Source: Vicia villosa (taxonomy: Eukaryota; Streptophyta; Magnoliopsida; Fabales; Fabaceae). Taken from it: a stretch of 64,000 nucleotides of DNA. Of the stretch, positions 1 through 11,050 are shown one piece after another; position 1 is the stretch's first letter, and each line of letters starts with the position of its first letter. The notes under the pieces were generated by a model that was not told the origin of the DNA, ran no database searches, and saw nothing but the letters and a program-made list of their open reading frames with translations. The stretch is taken from positions 434,001 through 498,000 of the forward strand of contig NW_026705418.1 of the NCBI RefSeq assembly GCF_029867415.1, in the 5' to 3' direction. The position numbers and the translations under genes were made by a program.

Positions 1-19
1 TTCCATTCCTACTACAGAG

Positions 20-2261
20 ATGAAAGTTCTTTGTGAGTCTTCAGTGGACTTTGAAAATCTGAGAGCACATGGTTTCAAACCTGAAGCAAAGACAATGGCA
101 CAAGGATGGTCAAACTACCTTGATAGATTGGTTGGACCAATTTATCCGGCTCTTGTAAAAGATTTCTGGGCTCATGCAACGGTTACTCCAACTGCAATCA
201 TCTCCTTCGTGTTAGGGCATGAAGTTGTGATTACTGAGAAGTTGATAAGGATGTACTGGTCCACTTCCTGCCAGGGTTAGTTGGCCACAGGTTGAAGGAC
301 AAATATCTTATGCAACTGGTCTTCAATCTCACCAAACTGGTACATTGAGGGCGTCCTATCAAGTCTGGGCTGAAATTATTCTGGAATCTCTTCATCATAG
401 AAGAAGATCATTATCCTCCATGTACATTAGTCCTGATCACAAATACACTCTCTTCTGCATTGGAAGAAGAATTGAACTGAACATCTCAAACATTCTGTTT
501 CAGAATTTGAAGATGGCTATTGAAGAGTCAAGGAATGAAGAACGTGAGAAGTATCCTCATCTTCAAAGAAATACTATTCCTTTCTCTAGAATGATCTCAG
601 ACATTCTGATAGAAAGTGATTTGATGGACTCTCTAAAGACTATTGGAACGTTCAGATTCTTTGGAGCCATTCAAGGGAATGCCATCAATGCTTTTGATCT
701 GCTAAGACTAGAACTTATCACGAAGGTAACTTCGGTTCCTGTAATCTCCCCAGATATTCTGACCAGAAGGATTCCGGTTGAAGGCTTTGCTACCTTGTTC
801 CAAGTAGAACTTCACAAGGCTGTTAAGCTATTTTTGGAAGCTTCTGTAAGAACTCAATCTTCTGTTGATCCTGCGTGGATTCGTGGAAGAGTGCTTCCTT
901 CTATGGCTGACCTTCAAAAGAAGGATCAGAAGAAGCAAGAAGCAAGGCTAACAAGAAAGGCTCAAGAAGAAGAAGCCAAGAAAGCCAAGAAGCAAAGGGT
1001 CACCTTTGATCCTGTCAAAGTAAACTCTCCAGAATTTCAAGACCAGCGCATCAGGGAATCTTTCCGTACTGTAAGAACTACAAATTTTCCCAGGCAAGTA
1101 TACCAACCACCTCCTTCTGAACCTCAATCTTCTATCCAACCTTCTCCTTCTGAACATCACAACACCTTCACCATTCCAAATCCTCCTCAACCATCTCTTT
1201 CTACACCTGTTTTGAACCCCACTCCACTAAATGTCTATCCTCCCACACCCTCTGATATACCATCCTCATCAACCATCTCCATAGATATTCCATCCTCTTC
1301 AACCACAGCAGCTCCACCTTCTCTATCCCATCCCTTTCCTACCAGAAAATCCAACCCATACTGCCTTCTCTACCCTGACTACAAATTCACTTTCAATCCT
1401 CCTGAACCTGAACCTCATATCTACCTGGAGTTGTTCAGACAAGAAGTTATCATTAGGCTGGATCTCTTGAAAGATGCCTTCTTCAATGACCTTGATGATG
1501 TTTCTACTAGAAACCTCTGGAGAAGCTTTCGCCAAGATTTTCAGGTGGGAGCTATGGCTGTTCAGAAGAGACTAATGGTTGCTGCTCCTGGTTATGCTGG
1601 ATATCTTCTTGAAGTTGATAATGGTGTATATTATCATCCTATCAGAAACAGGAGAGTTCTTGAGGAAAAGATGTTTATTGATGAGTTGCTGGACAATCCT
1701 TGCAGGGAGATTGTGGTCTGGAGACCTAAGTATCCAGTTCTGACTAGAGAGTTCAAGTCATTGTTTGACTTTCTAAGGGAAAATCCTTCTGAGGAAGACC
1801 CCAATTTGGTCATTCCAAAAGTTGTTGACCCGCCAGAAGTTGAAGGTCCTTCTGCCCCAAGGAATTTTGCTGCCATTCTTCAAGCTCTTGAGAATGGAGA
1901 TTCTGATCTTCCTGCTCCTGATTATGAAGAAGATGCTGATATGGGAGAAGCTGATGCTGAAGATCATCCTGCTGAGACTATTCCTGTTGAGGAAAATCAA
2001 GATGATGATCTCACAATGGAAGCTGCTGTTGAGATTGCTGTCCCTCTGAACAGAAGTTGTGAAGCTTCTTCTGGTGAACCCTCTCTTCTGGTGAAGACTC
2101 TAGAGGTTATTCAGAAGAACCAAGCTGAGCTAGCTTCTCGTATGGACAAGCAAGAAGACACCAATGCTGAGTTCCGCTCTTTCATGGAGAGGCAGACTGA
2201 GAGCAATGCTGGGATTCATGACATGCTGGCCAAGATTATGTCTAAGCTAGGGTTGTCTTAG
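20..2261 (+). pseudogene. Sirevirus envelope-like ORF (frameshifted, 5' end outside window)
   Basis: One long reading frame in two pieces: 20-280 in one frame, then 345-2261 (about 638 codons) in another. Both pieces match one protein type in order, and the second frame is open upstream of 345 back to a stop near 246-248, so a frameshift lies at about 246-280. The first piece carries a globular segment seen in legume 'putative plant transposon' and env-like proteins. The second has a charged Lys/Gln/Glu helix (about residues 185-210), a Pro/Ser/Thr-rich middle (about 240-340), an acidic stretch (about 540-575) and a C-terminal coiled coil (about 590-635). No signal peptide or convincing membrane segment is visible, so 'envelope-like' is a positional name. 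It sits between pol (outside the window) and the PPT, as in env-bearing Sireviruses. The apparent start at 345 is a TTG, not a true start. Confidence 0.75.
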
Positions 2262-3260
2262 TCCTTTTGTGTCTTAGTAGTTTCTCTTTGTTTCTTGCAT
2301 CTGTCTTCTATGCATCTTCCTTGTACTTTCTGACAATTCTCTTTTGCTATCAATGAAAATTATCCTTCTTTTCTCTCATATTGTTTTGTTTTTCATCTGA
2401 ATCTTTTGTGTTTTTTATGTTATGACAAAAAGGGGGAGAAAATGTGATAAATGATCTGATTTATATTATCAGTTGATGGGAGAAAGTCTCCACATTTCTA
2501 ACAAGAAATTGCAAGTTCTGTGTCTTTGAGTGTTTTGCAGGAAGTGAAGATCTTCTTAAAAGCTCAACATGAGAAGCAAAGACATGGGGAAAAGCAATTC
2601 TGTATGGAATCAAGCTCATGGAAATTGAAGCAAGCTGAGTGCTGTGAAGCTTCAAGATCAGAAGCAAGAAGGAAGAATGTTATGATATTCTGATGATAGA
2701 ATATGCTCTAACTCATTCTTATTCCTTATATGTTCTGATGCATGTTTTAGTTCTAAATATGCTCTGAAACATTATTGTTTTTGCTCTGATACATATTATA
2801 TGTTCAGATACATATTTTATGTTCTGATTCATTCATGCTCTGACTTTTGTCGTATAGTTTGTTTTGTAACATTTCAGGATGTAGAGATGCTCTGATGATG
2901 CTCTGGTACATTCAACAATGTTCTGATACAATCTAGCATGCAATGATTCAAGAAGAAATTCAAGCTCTGAAGCTGTCCTATGGAAGCAAGAAGCAAAAGC
3001 TATGAATCTTTTGAAGAATTAAGCATATGTGATCGTCTCAACTGAAATGGAAAATACTCAGGGAAGTCCTTTATTTATAAATTTCTTCCAGTATTTATTT
3101 CAGGGGGGATTACTTATCTCAGGGGGAGATTGTTAATCTCAGGGGGAGACATATTCACACACTATGTTTATATGCTTATGCTATAGCTGTGTAATTGTAT
3201 TTAGCCGTCTGATATTCTGATTGCAAAATCATATCATTTATATATGTTTTTATCATCATC
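2262..3260 (+). other. Sirevirus 3' untranslated region with repeated polypurine tracts
   Basis: Non-coding stretch between the env-like ORF and the 3' LTR. G-rich tracts occur at 2427-2440, 3101-3110, 3121-3130 and 3141-3150, before the functional-looking one at 3261. Multiple PPT-like tracts upstream of the 3' LTR are a known Sirevirus trait. Between about 2695 and 2935 there are degenerate copies of a short TGCTCTGATACAT-like unit. No ORF of interest is seen. Confidence 0.7.
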
Positions 3261-3274
3261 AAAAAGGGGGAGAT
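3261..3274 (+). promoter_or_regulatory. Polypurine tract of the Sirevirus
   Basis: AAAAAGGGGGAGAT lies directly before the TG that opens the 3' LTR. It is the expected primer site for plus-strand DNA synthesis. Confidence 0.85.
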
Positions 3275-3859
3275 TGTTAGAACAAGATTTGTTCTGATCA
3301 ATATTCTTAGTTTTGATGATAACAATGTATATGAATTTTGTATGAGATAATGTGGTACTCTAATACTGTGCAATTTCCATTTCAGGAATCATATAAAGAG
3401 TATTCACAAAATCAGCGCAAGAAGCACTGACTCAGAAGGTTCAGCATGCAACACCAGAACATGGTCTGGCAAGACATCAGAAGATGGTCAAGCAGAATCA
3501 GAACATGGTCTATGGAAGCATCAAAAGGACTTGAGATCAGAAGCAGAAGCACTGAAGTTCTCATGGTATCACGCTCAGAAGCACTTCAAGGTGAGAAGAC
3601 AAGAAGATGCTCTGCACCAAGCTATTTGACTCTGATGATATTCAAACATTGTTTACACAAACATCAGATCAGAAGCAAGTACTAGCTGGCAGGCTACGCT
3701 GACTGACAAAAGGAACGTTGAAAGCTATTAAAGGCAACGTCAGTAGACACGGCGAAAGCAAGGCTCGAGGTAGTTGACAAAAGAGTGAAACATTAAATGC
3801 AATGATGTACGGATCAAGCAAAGCTATAAATGCTCCCAACGGTCATCTTCTCAAACGCC

Positions 3860-3868
3860 TATATATAT
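3860..3868 (+). promoter_or_regulatory. Probable LTR TATA box
   Basis: TATATATAT in the middle of the Sirevirus LTR, preceded by GC-richer sequence. This is the likely core promoter element; the transcription start was not observed. Confidence 0.5.
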
Positions 3869-4099
3869 GAAGTTCTGATGAGAAGCAAGGTTACGAATTC
3901 TGAATACAACACTTGCGCAAATATACAGAAACGCTGTCAAATTCAAAAAGCTCTCAAACTTCATCTTCAACCTCACTACATTGCTGTTGTAATATCTTAG
4001 TGAGATTAAGCTTAAACTTAAGAGAAAATCACAGTTGTGATTATAGCTTTATAAGAAGCATTGTAACTCTTAGAATTTGTTTACATTAAGTTGTAAGAA

Positions 4100-4200
4100 C
4101 TAGAGTGATCAGGTTGTTGATCAGTATACTCTAGAAAGTCTTAGAGGGTATCTAAGCAGATTGTTCCTAGAGTGATCAGGTTGTGATCAGTATACTCTAG
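4100..4200 (+). repeat. Paired inverted-repeat modules in the Sirevirus LTR
   Basis: Two near-identical units (4100-4134 and 4167-4200), each opening CTAGAGTGATCAGG and closing GATCAGTATACTCTAG. Each can fold on CTAGAGT/ACTCTAG and TGATCA. They lie downstream of the TATA box, so they could act as a transcribed hairpin or as a protein-binding site. Palindromic LTR motifs are known from Sireviruses. Confidence 0.7.
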
Positions 4201-4452
4201 AAGACTTAGAAGTTGTCTAAGTGGAAAACCATTGTAATCTTGTGTGATTAGTGGATTAAATCCTCAGGTGAGGTAAATCACTCCAAGGGGGTGGAATGGA
4301 GTAGTTTAGTTAACAACGAACCAGGATAAAAATCATTGTGCAAATTGTTTTTATCTTACAAGTTTTAAAGCTACACTTATTCAAACCCCCCTTTCTAATT
4401 GTTTTTCTATCCTTCAAAGGCAAGTTGTGGTCAGATTTATCAAGAACAACAT

Positions 4453-7400
4453 TGTAATACGGTGAACTGACTTTTTAATAATCGAAATGTCGCGGTAAGC
4501 AAGAGTCGCCACCGACTTTTATTTTATCCAAACAGGTTCGGAAAGGCAAAAAGAAACAGAAAAAAACCTTTTAAAAGAAATCTAAGTTCGGGGGGTAATT
4601 TATGCAAAGGGAAGGTGTAAGGCACCCTTTGCATCCATGGTTTTCCATGGGCTCTTAATTGCTTTGCTTGCTCGTTTGTTTTTTTAGAAGAAGTAGATGA
4701 AAGAAAAAAAGTGGACTTTAGCTCGTAAATGAGCGTAGCCAGTTTTCGAAGAATTGTGAGAAAGAATATTAAAGATGAGCATTGCAAGGCAATTAGGGGC
4801 AATTTCCTTAAACTCAGATGATAGGTCTCTTTTTAGCCTTTCAGAATGAAAGGGTCTATCCTTGCCATAAGAGGGCAGGAAGCCTTTCGTTTGGAGGTTG
4901 AAGGGTCGTCGAAGCATCCTTTGCCATGAGACTGTCCCATGCCATAGAAGGGCAGGTAGTCTAAGGCAAGAATCAGAATAAGCCATTTTCGTAGGCAACC
5001 AGAGGATACCTCAGCCTTTTTCGTAGGCAACTTCCGAGGGTCGAGGTCATATTTGTGTATCGAAGGCAGCATCATTTAGGGTCGCATGACCTTTATTTAT
5101 CGGGGCAGCATGGCTGAGGTATCCTCGTATTCGAGGGACTTGGCTTATTCTGCAAAAAAACACAAAGGCAGCAGGCAACAGGCAACAAGGCAACAGAGAG
5201 GTTACCCCAAAAGCGTGCGTGTGTGCACCAATCACGTGATTTGATTCAGTTATTTATCTTGTAATTAGTCATTCTATGTTCAATTCGAGGTTATCACTCC
5301 CTAAATTACTAACCACGCAAATAATATAAGGCAAGAAACAGTAATACGGGGGAGGGGACAATGAAACCAGCGGATCCCTTAATCAGGGTTTGACACAAGT
5401 AATAATAAAGCAGGAAAATATAAGGTTAGGGTTTAGGGTTACCAAACTTGTAGCTTCGGCGGTCGACAAACCCTGAAAAGGAAAAAGACAAGACAGAAAA
5501 CATATAGTGAGTGCATTATCAAATTCGAGGGCAAACCTCATTAACTACAAAAGAAAATAGGATAATAAATTAAAAATAGAATAGGGAGAAGGTACTTAGC
5601 TTGGCATTTGCCTGACAGGGTTGAGGGCAAAGGTTTGCCAGAAGCATCGACTCTGACCATTAGGAATGAGCAAAGAAACAAATAAGGCGTGAGTGTATTA
5701 TCAGATTCGAGGGCAAAGGGATTAACCCTAAAAATAAAGAATAAATAAATATAAAAATAGTTAAAAAAGTGAGGGTACTTAGCTCTGATTTGATCTGATA
5801 TGGTTGATAGGGTGCCTTTAAGGTTAACCCTGAAAAGAAACAAGGCAGGAAAGGATGAAAGCGAAACAAACCCTAATTTAAAATATAAATCAAATATAAT
5901 TTAAATTAAATTAAACTGAGTACTTAACTTCGTATTTTGGATCAGGCGCGTAGTCGGGATTAATCATATTGCTAACCCTGAAAAGGCACATAGAAGAAGA
6001 AGATTTTTAGTGTAGGGTAAACCCTAATTAGGATTCAAATTCATTGTAATGACAAATTGATTTAATTAATTATTGGTCTTGCGACCTAATTAATTAAATC
6101 GAAATAAGGAAATTAAATTGAGTGTAAAAAAATAATTTTTTGGAATTTTTTGGAATTTAAATAAAATAATTATGTCTTTTTTTTAGGTAAATAAATAAGT
6201 ATAAATGAAATGTGTAATTAAATATTAAAATGTAAATTAAATATGCATATTAGTTAAATTGGTAATTAAAATAAATAAATATTTATCATAAAAGTTTTCT
6301 TTTTAATAAGATAAAAAAGATATAATGTTTTTATTTATAAAAAAGAAATATAACATAGTTATTATAAAAATAAAAGCGCTATGCAATTAAAAACAAAAAA
6401 ATTGCAAAACTTAGCTGTCTGATTCGGTGTGACGCGCCTCTAAGGGAGTATGGTGGATTGGCGGCTTCAGATGCGTTGGATAAGATGATGCCATGATCTG
6501 ATGGCTGGAGTGAGGAGGGAGCATGGTAGCGGCGTGTTTCTTAACGCGCTGGATCCGTCAGCATTTGAAACAAAAACGCGCCAAGACCGACCAATAGGGG
6601 AGCGACACGCAGTCGTCTTCCACCTCTAGCCCGTACTTTTAACAACGCTTTTTTTTAGATGTGCTGTAATACATCTTCCTCGTTCCTGAAAAATAACGAA
6701 TAGGGCAAAACGAACAAAGAAATTTTTCGCACCAGGTCCATTAAACTCGTATGGACCTTGCGAATTCAACCATAGTATCAATTTGTTTTATCTTCACCTG
6801 TAGAAGAAAGCCCTAAATTGAGAGCAACAAACCCTAATAATGGCGTTTGTCTTAAACATGTACAGAAATTCGATTAAGGCTCCAGAAACAGCAAACACAT
6901 ATCAATGAACACGAATATGCAAATAGAATTCAATATGGATGCATGATTTAGTGGATTCGATTCTGAATAAAAACCAATCAAGAACAACTTACAGTGCTTG
7001 ATTCCTGATGCTTTAGGACTCGAAAGTGATTGGTATACGTTCAGGGATCCTCAAGGACTGTATTGGGATCAAGGAGATGCTCTGAAATCGCCCCTAACTC
7101 AGAATCCAACTTTGAAAATTTATGGAACTTTTGGTTCGGTTTTAGGGTTTTTCTGAGGCTGCCAACGTGAAAAAAACTTGCCTCTGAATTTGTTTTTCAA
7201 CTTATAGAGGTGATATTAGGTCAACAAAGCTGGCTTTAATCTTTGTGAATCTTTTATTTGCAATTTGGAAAATATGATTGAAATAATGTTTCTAAATATG
7301 ATTCAAATCCCATCTTTTTCTACCAATTAACCCTTGCACGAATTTTGTATGATTATTGGATATTATTGGTGATTGAATTGATTGAAAAATAGACACAAAT

Positions 7401-8375
7401 CATATCTTTTTGCATTTTATTTTTTTTCATAATTAATTCATGATTTTAAATGATTAAAATCACAAAATAATTAATAAAAAATAATATAAAATATGAGGAT
7501 ATGATCTTTGGGGCGTGCATGGGCTTGTAATGAAGATTGGGTGAAGAAATCATAGGCCCATTTGGAGAATTTTGGATTTTGGACCTTTTTCTTTTCACAT
7601 TTTTTCTCAAAAATAGTCCAACTTTGACAAGGTGTATCTCCCTCAATTTTTGAGGTATGGAGGTGTTCTAGGACTTTTTAGAAACCTTAGAGAGTCCTCT
7701 AACCAATGTCTTTGGTCTCATATCAAAATTATTTCCCATGCTCATTTTATGTCCTTTTAAAAAAAGTGTCTTTTTGTTGACTTTTGAAAAGGACCTATAA
7801 TGTATGAAGCCATATCTTTTAAACCATTGATCTAATGAGCTCTGATTCTTGGACCATTGGATAGAGGAATGAATTTCCTTTAAAATGAGCTTTGGTGGGA
7901 ATTTTTCTGATGAAGTATGAATATTTGGTGAATTTTCAAAGTTTGGTTGACTTTTTCAGTTCATGCCAAAAATAGTAACTTCTGACCTTTGACTTTTCTG
8001 ATTTTTCCTTGATGAACCATGATCAATTCTTGATCAAATGGTGAATGATAATTCAATATGAGGATCTTGGCGAAAAATCAGGAGTTTTGACTTTACTTTG
8101 ACCACAGTTGACTTTTTAGGTTAAACAGTCGACTGTTGACCTTCTGAGCTTTTGAATGACCGAAACTTTGAGATAGGCCTTGATACTTGTCATGGAGGTA
8201 AAGTGGGATATGTTGAGCCATATGAGATGCCTTGGAGCCATTGATTCAGTGATTTTCTTTTGAATGAACCAAACCCTAGTTCAGAGCCTTGTATAGGAGA
8301 GTGTGTCTTGGAGCTTTGTGTATTGGTTTGAGTTTGAATAGGAGAAAGAGTATGGGCAAATTTTGGGGTATGACA
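4453..8375 (-). mobile_element. Solo LTR F of a class II Ogre-type element
   Basis: A 3923 bp LTR standing alone. Read on the minus strand it starts TGTCATACCCCAAAATTTGCC and ends CCGTATTACA. It is flanked by a perfect 5 bp duplication AACAT (4448-4452 and 8376-8380), so the internal region was lost by LTR-LTR recombination after a normal insertion. It closely matches the 5' LTR of element D at 63009-64000 and the D 3' LTR fragment at 11051-11536 (two differences noticed in 486 bp). It contains the 10-bp palindrome ATCACGTGAT (5231-5240) and a GGCAAC short repeat near 5165-5200. Small frames here also occur in the other class II LTRs and look non-coding. Confidence 0.93.
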
Positions 8376-9077
8376 AACATCATCTGCCGATATGGTGTAC
8401 CAAGCAAGATCATTACTGTTAACGGTTCAAATCTGAATAACAGTATGATGAGAGAACTGTGTGAAAGTTTCAAAATTGAACATCACAACTCTTCGCCTTA
8501 TAGGCCAAAGATGAATGGAGTCGTTGAAGCAGCAAATAAGAATATTAAAAATATTGTTCAAAAGATGGTTGTTACGTACAAGGACTGGCATGAGATGCTC
8601 CCATTTGCTTTGCATGGGTACCATACATTTGTTCGTACTTCAACCGGGGCAACTCCCTTTTCTTTGGTTTATGGTATGGAAGAAGTGCTCCCCGTTGAGG
8701 TTGAGATTCCATCGTTGAGAGTTTTAATGGAAACCAAGTTATCTGAGGCTGAATGGTGTCAGAGCAGGTTTGATCAATTGAATTTGATAGAAGAAAACAG
8801 AATGACAGCTTTATGCCATGGTCATCTATACCAGAAAAGAATGAAGAAATCTTTTGAAAAGAAGGTTCGACCCCGTGTATTCAGAGAAGGCGACCTCGTG
8901 CTCAAACGGATCTTGTCTTTCACCTCCGTTTCAAGAGGCAAGTGGACTCCTAATTTTGAAGGACCATATGTTGTTAAGAAAGCCTTCTCTGGTGGTGCAT
9001 TAATTCTTGCAACTATGGATGGAGATGAGCTCCCACGTCCCGTGAATGCTGATGTAGTCAAGAACTACTTCGCCTAA
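8376..9077 (+). pseudogene. Element A integrase, C-terminal part (inactive)
   Basis: Remnant of the Ogre pol integrase core and C-terminal region, closely similar to the last ~240 residues of element B pol. The first residues belonging to this piece lie at 4417-4452, before solo LTR F. The second catalytic aspartate, in the Asp-Asn-Gly motif, is replaced by Val (codon 8418-8420), which should abolish strand transfer. The third catalytic residue (Glu in the NG-VEAANKN segment) is kept. The reading frame ends at 9077 in the normal position. The zinc-binding and first-aspartate regions are missing, removed left of the Sirevirus. Confidence 0.88.
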
Positions 9078-9099
9078 AAATAATAAAAAGAACAGCTCA

Positions 9100-9241
9100 C
9101 TAAGTTGAAAACCTGAAAGGGCGGCTTAGGCAAAAAGGAGCGTCTTGGTGGACTGAAAACCCGAAAGGGAGGTTCAGGCAAAAATTAGAGACATAAACAG
9201 AATAAAGTACCCGTGGACTGAAAACCCGAAAGGGCGATCCA
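9100..9241 (+). repeat. Three post-pol stem-loops of element A
   Basis: Starting 23 bp after the pol stop, three copies of a ~28 nt unit lie at 9100-9129, 9149-9176 and 9214-9241. Each has a core like GAAAACCYGAAAGGG and is followed by AGGCAAAA. The flanks pair: CTAAGTTG with CGGCTTAG, GGACT with GGTTC, and TGGACTG with CGATCCA (one mismatch). The inner CC(C)/GGG pair closes a GAAA loop. Equivalent units follow pol in B and C and the deleted region of D. Confidence 0.75.
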
Positions 9242-10837
9242 GGCAAAAGTTAGGGATTCATGGCAAGTAACTACATCAGACAATACTGGATCATCCGCAG
9301 TCATCTTTTTATCATGAGAAGTTCAACACATTTCAACGGAAGCCTCTGCTCAAGGACTTAAAGTTGAGAGACAGGATAGGGTTATTACATTTCAATGTAC
9401 CTTTTCCACAAAATTACCACTTTCCAAACTTTGTAATCATCCATGGGGTCTTGCCATTTGCAAGCTACCATTCTATTAATAAAGTTTGAGCCTTTACCCG
9501 TTATTTGCAATCTTATTTCTTTCATATCTCTTAAATGTCATTTATTGTTGATAGTAATTTTTAAAACAAAAAGAAAATTGATTTCAACAAAATCCTTTTT
9601 GAAAAATATAAAAGAAGTTTTATTTTGATTCATGAGTATATTACAAGGAATGGATATGTTGATGTATTCATGTGCAAAAGAGGAAGAATGTATTCCAGTT
9701 GGTATACCTTTGGCCTGGTTCGAATATGATGTAGAACTGGGCTATCAAGTTCTCTCAACTCTGATGTTTCCTCAGTGTTGAGTAGCATTTATTCCAAAGC
9801 CATCAAAAAGCTTTTTGTGGCAACTTTCTATTCATATTTGTGGATGATACTTTGAGTGCTCAACTTGAGACATGCTTGATTATGTTATTTTTGTACTCTA
9901 TCTCTTGAGTTAATCCTTGTGCTCAGTTTTGGCAGCATATGCATCATTAATATGCATAAAAAACAGTCATACATTCATATTTGCCAAGTTTACTGTCATC
10001 AGATTTCTCTTTCATTTAGAGTATTTTTAGGCAGAAAATATTCACTTTCTTTGGAATCCCCACTGAATTTGTTTCTATGTGGATAATATGTTTCAGTTAT
10101 TCTGTTCAAATGCTTACGGACAAAAATCCAGCAAGTTATTTCCTCACTTGATTTGGTCTTATTTGACAGTTTCTTTCCATTTGACCATGGATTGAATTTT
10201 GGTCGCTGGATGACTATTGTTGAAATTGTGCACTTGTGTTGGCACCCCAAATATTTGAAAGAAGCAAAGTGTTTGCTTTTCTACCTCCAGTGGAACGTTG
10301 GTAGCTCACCTTTAGTGGAACATTGGTGTATCTTGTTATCTTCTTCGTCAGTGGTACGTCGATGTATTCATATCATCAGTGGAATGATGTTGTATTCCCT
10401 TTATATCCTCAAATGAAGGATTGGTATTTTTGATTCTCTAAGAAAGGTGATATATTTTCTTATCTCCAATGAAATAGGATGCATTCCTTCTCCACCTTCT
10501 GTGAAAGTTAATGTATTTTCTTATCCCTAGTGAAAGGTGGTGCTTTAACCTCTCTGGTGCGAAATGTTTTCCCCAGCAAAGTTTCTTTTCCCAATAAAAT
10601 TTCATCTCTCCAATGAAGTCTTGTTTTTCCTAGTGGAGTTCTTCCCGCAAGATGTTTGTTTTCCCCAGTGGAGTTCCTTTTCTTCCCCAGTGGTGTCTTG
10701 TTTCATCATCATCAAATTCATTCATTAAACATTGCATTACATCTTAGGATCAAAAATTGTGTGTTTTATATATTTAAGTCTCTTCAATCTCGTCAAAACG
10801 AAGATTTACAATCATCGTGTCTCCGGAACGAAGAAAC
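9242..10837 (+). other. Element A 3' UTR with degenerate hairpin array
   Basis: Non-coding. From about 10270 to 10700 a short unit containing CAGTGGAA recurs, often between complementary arms: CTACC 10281-10285 with GGTAG 10300-10304, CACC 10307-10310 with GGTG 10325-10328, and CATCA 10374-10378 with TGATG 10385-10389. Further on (10560-10690) it decays to CCCAGTGGAGTT-like copies. Region 9242-10260 shows no gene or clear repeat. Confidence 0.65.
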
Positions 10838-10852
10838 TTAAATAGGGGCATT
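10838..10852 (+). promoter_or_regulatory. Polypurine tract of element A
   Basis: TTAAATAGGGGCATT directly before the TGTCATACCCC LTR start. The same AAATAGGGGCAT form precedes the element B 3' LTR. Confidence 0.75.
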
Positions 10853-11050
10853 TGTCATACCCCAATTTTTGACCCTAAGATCATACATTGATTGCATTTT
10901 AATCATCAATCGAGAGCAACATTTTGAAGCTTTGTTTTAGATACTGTGATCATCTCTGAGGGGAATCATCAAGTACCTCTAGCTTTTATTTTGTTTTATA
11001 CTAACCAAAATCCAAAAACATGTATTTTTTTCTTTTGTTTATATTTTTTT
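10853..11050 (+). repeat. Element A 3' LTR, 5' fragment (~198 bp)
   Basis: Begins TGTCATACCCCAATTTTTGACC after the PPT. It stops being LTR A at about 11050, inside a T-rich stretch, where class II LTR sequence in the opposite orientation starts. The exact breakpoint is uncertain by a few bases. Confidence 0.7.

Larger units (their letters stand above)
1..4416 (+). mobile_element. 3' part of a Sirevirus (Maximus/SIRE-like Ty1/copia retrotransposon)
   Basis: The window opens inside a Ty1/copia element of the Sirevirus group and contains its 3' end: an envelope-like ORF, a 1 kb untranslated stretch with repeated polypurine tracts, and the 3' LTR. The LTR starts TGTTAGAACAAG after a G-rich tract and ends in CA at 4416, which fits the SIRE/Maximus type common in legumes. 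The base after the LTR joins directly to Ogre integrase sequence, so the element inserted into element A; the likely right copy of its target duplication is AAGGC (4417-4421). Gag, protease, integrase, RT and the 5' LTR lie left of the window. The subfamily assignment rests on recalled LTR and PPT form, not a search. Confidence 0.85.
3275..4416 (+). repeat. Sirevirus 3' LTR (complete, 1142 bp)
   Basis: Begins TGTTAGAACAAG immediately after the polypurine tract and ends ...CTATCCTTCA at 4416, giving TG...CA ends. A TATA-like stretch lies at 3860-3868, roughly mid-LTR, consistent with U3 followed by R and U5. Two copies of a 34-35 bp inverted-repeat module lie downstream of it. The 5' LTR is outside the window, so age cannot be estimated. 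Confidence 0.88.
4417..11050 (+). mobile_element. Element A: truncated Ogre-type retrotransposon (contains solo LTR F)
   Basis: Relic of an Ogre/Tat element read on the + strand. Only the distal part of integrase, the 3' UTR, the PPT and the first ~198 bp of the 3' LTR remain. The left end is cut by the Sirevirus insertion. The right end stops abruptly inside the LTR at about 11050, where a fragment of element D in the opposite orientation begins. Solo LTR F (4453-8375) splits the integrase. The sequence either side of F is colinear with integrase of element B, apart from the AACAT duplication. Confidence 0.85.

Noticed and set aside
345..347. Start of the Sirevirus env-like gene at 345
   Set aside because: It is a TTG within a frame open upstream, and homologous sequence continues 5' in another frame.
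4524..5235. Overlapping minus-strand frames of 62-104 codons in LTR F
   Set aside because: They recur in LTRs C, D and E with indels that shift frames (for example the GGCAACA repeat), so conservation is that of the LTR, not of a protein.
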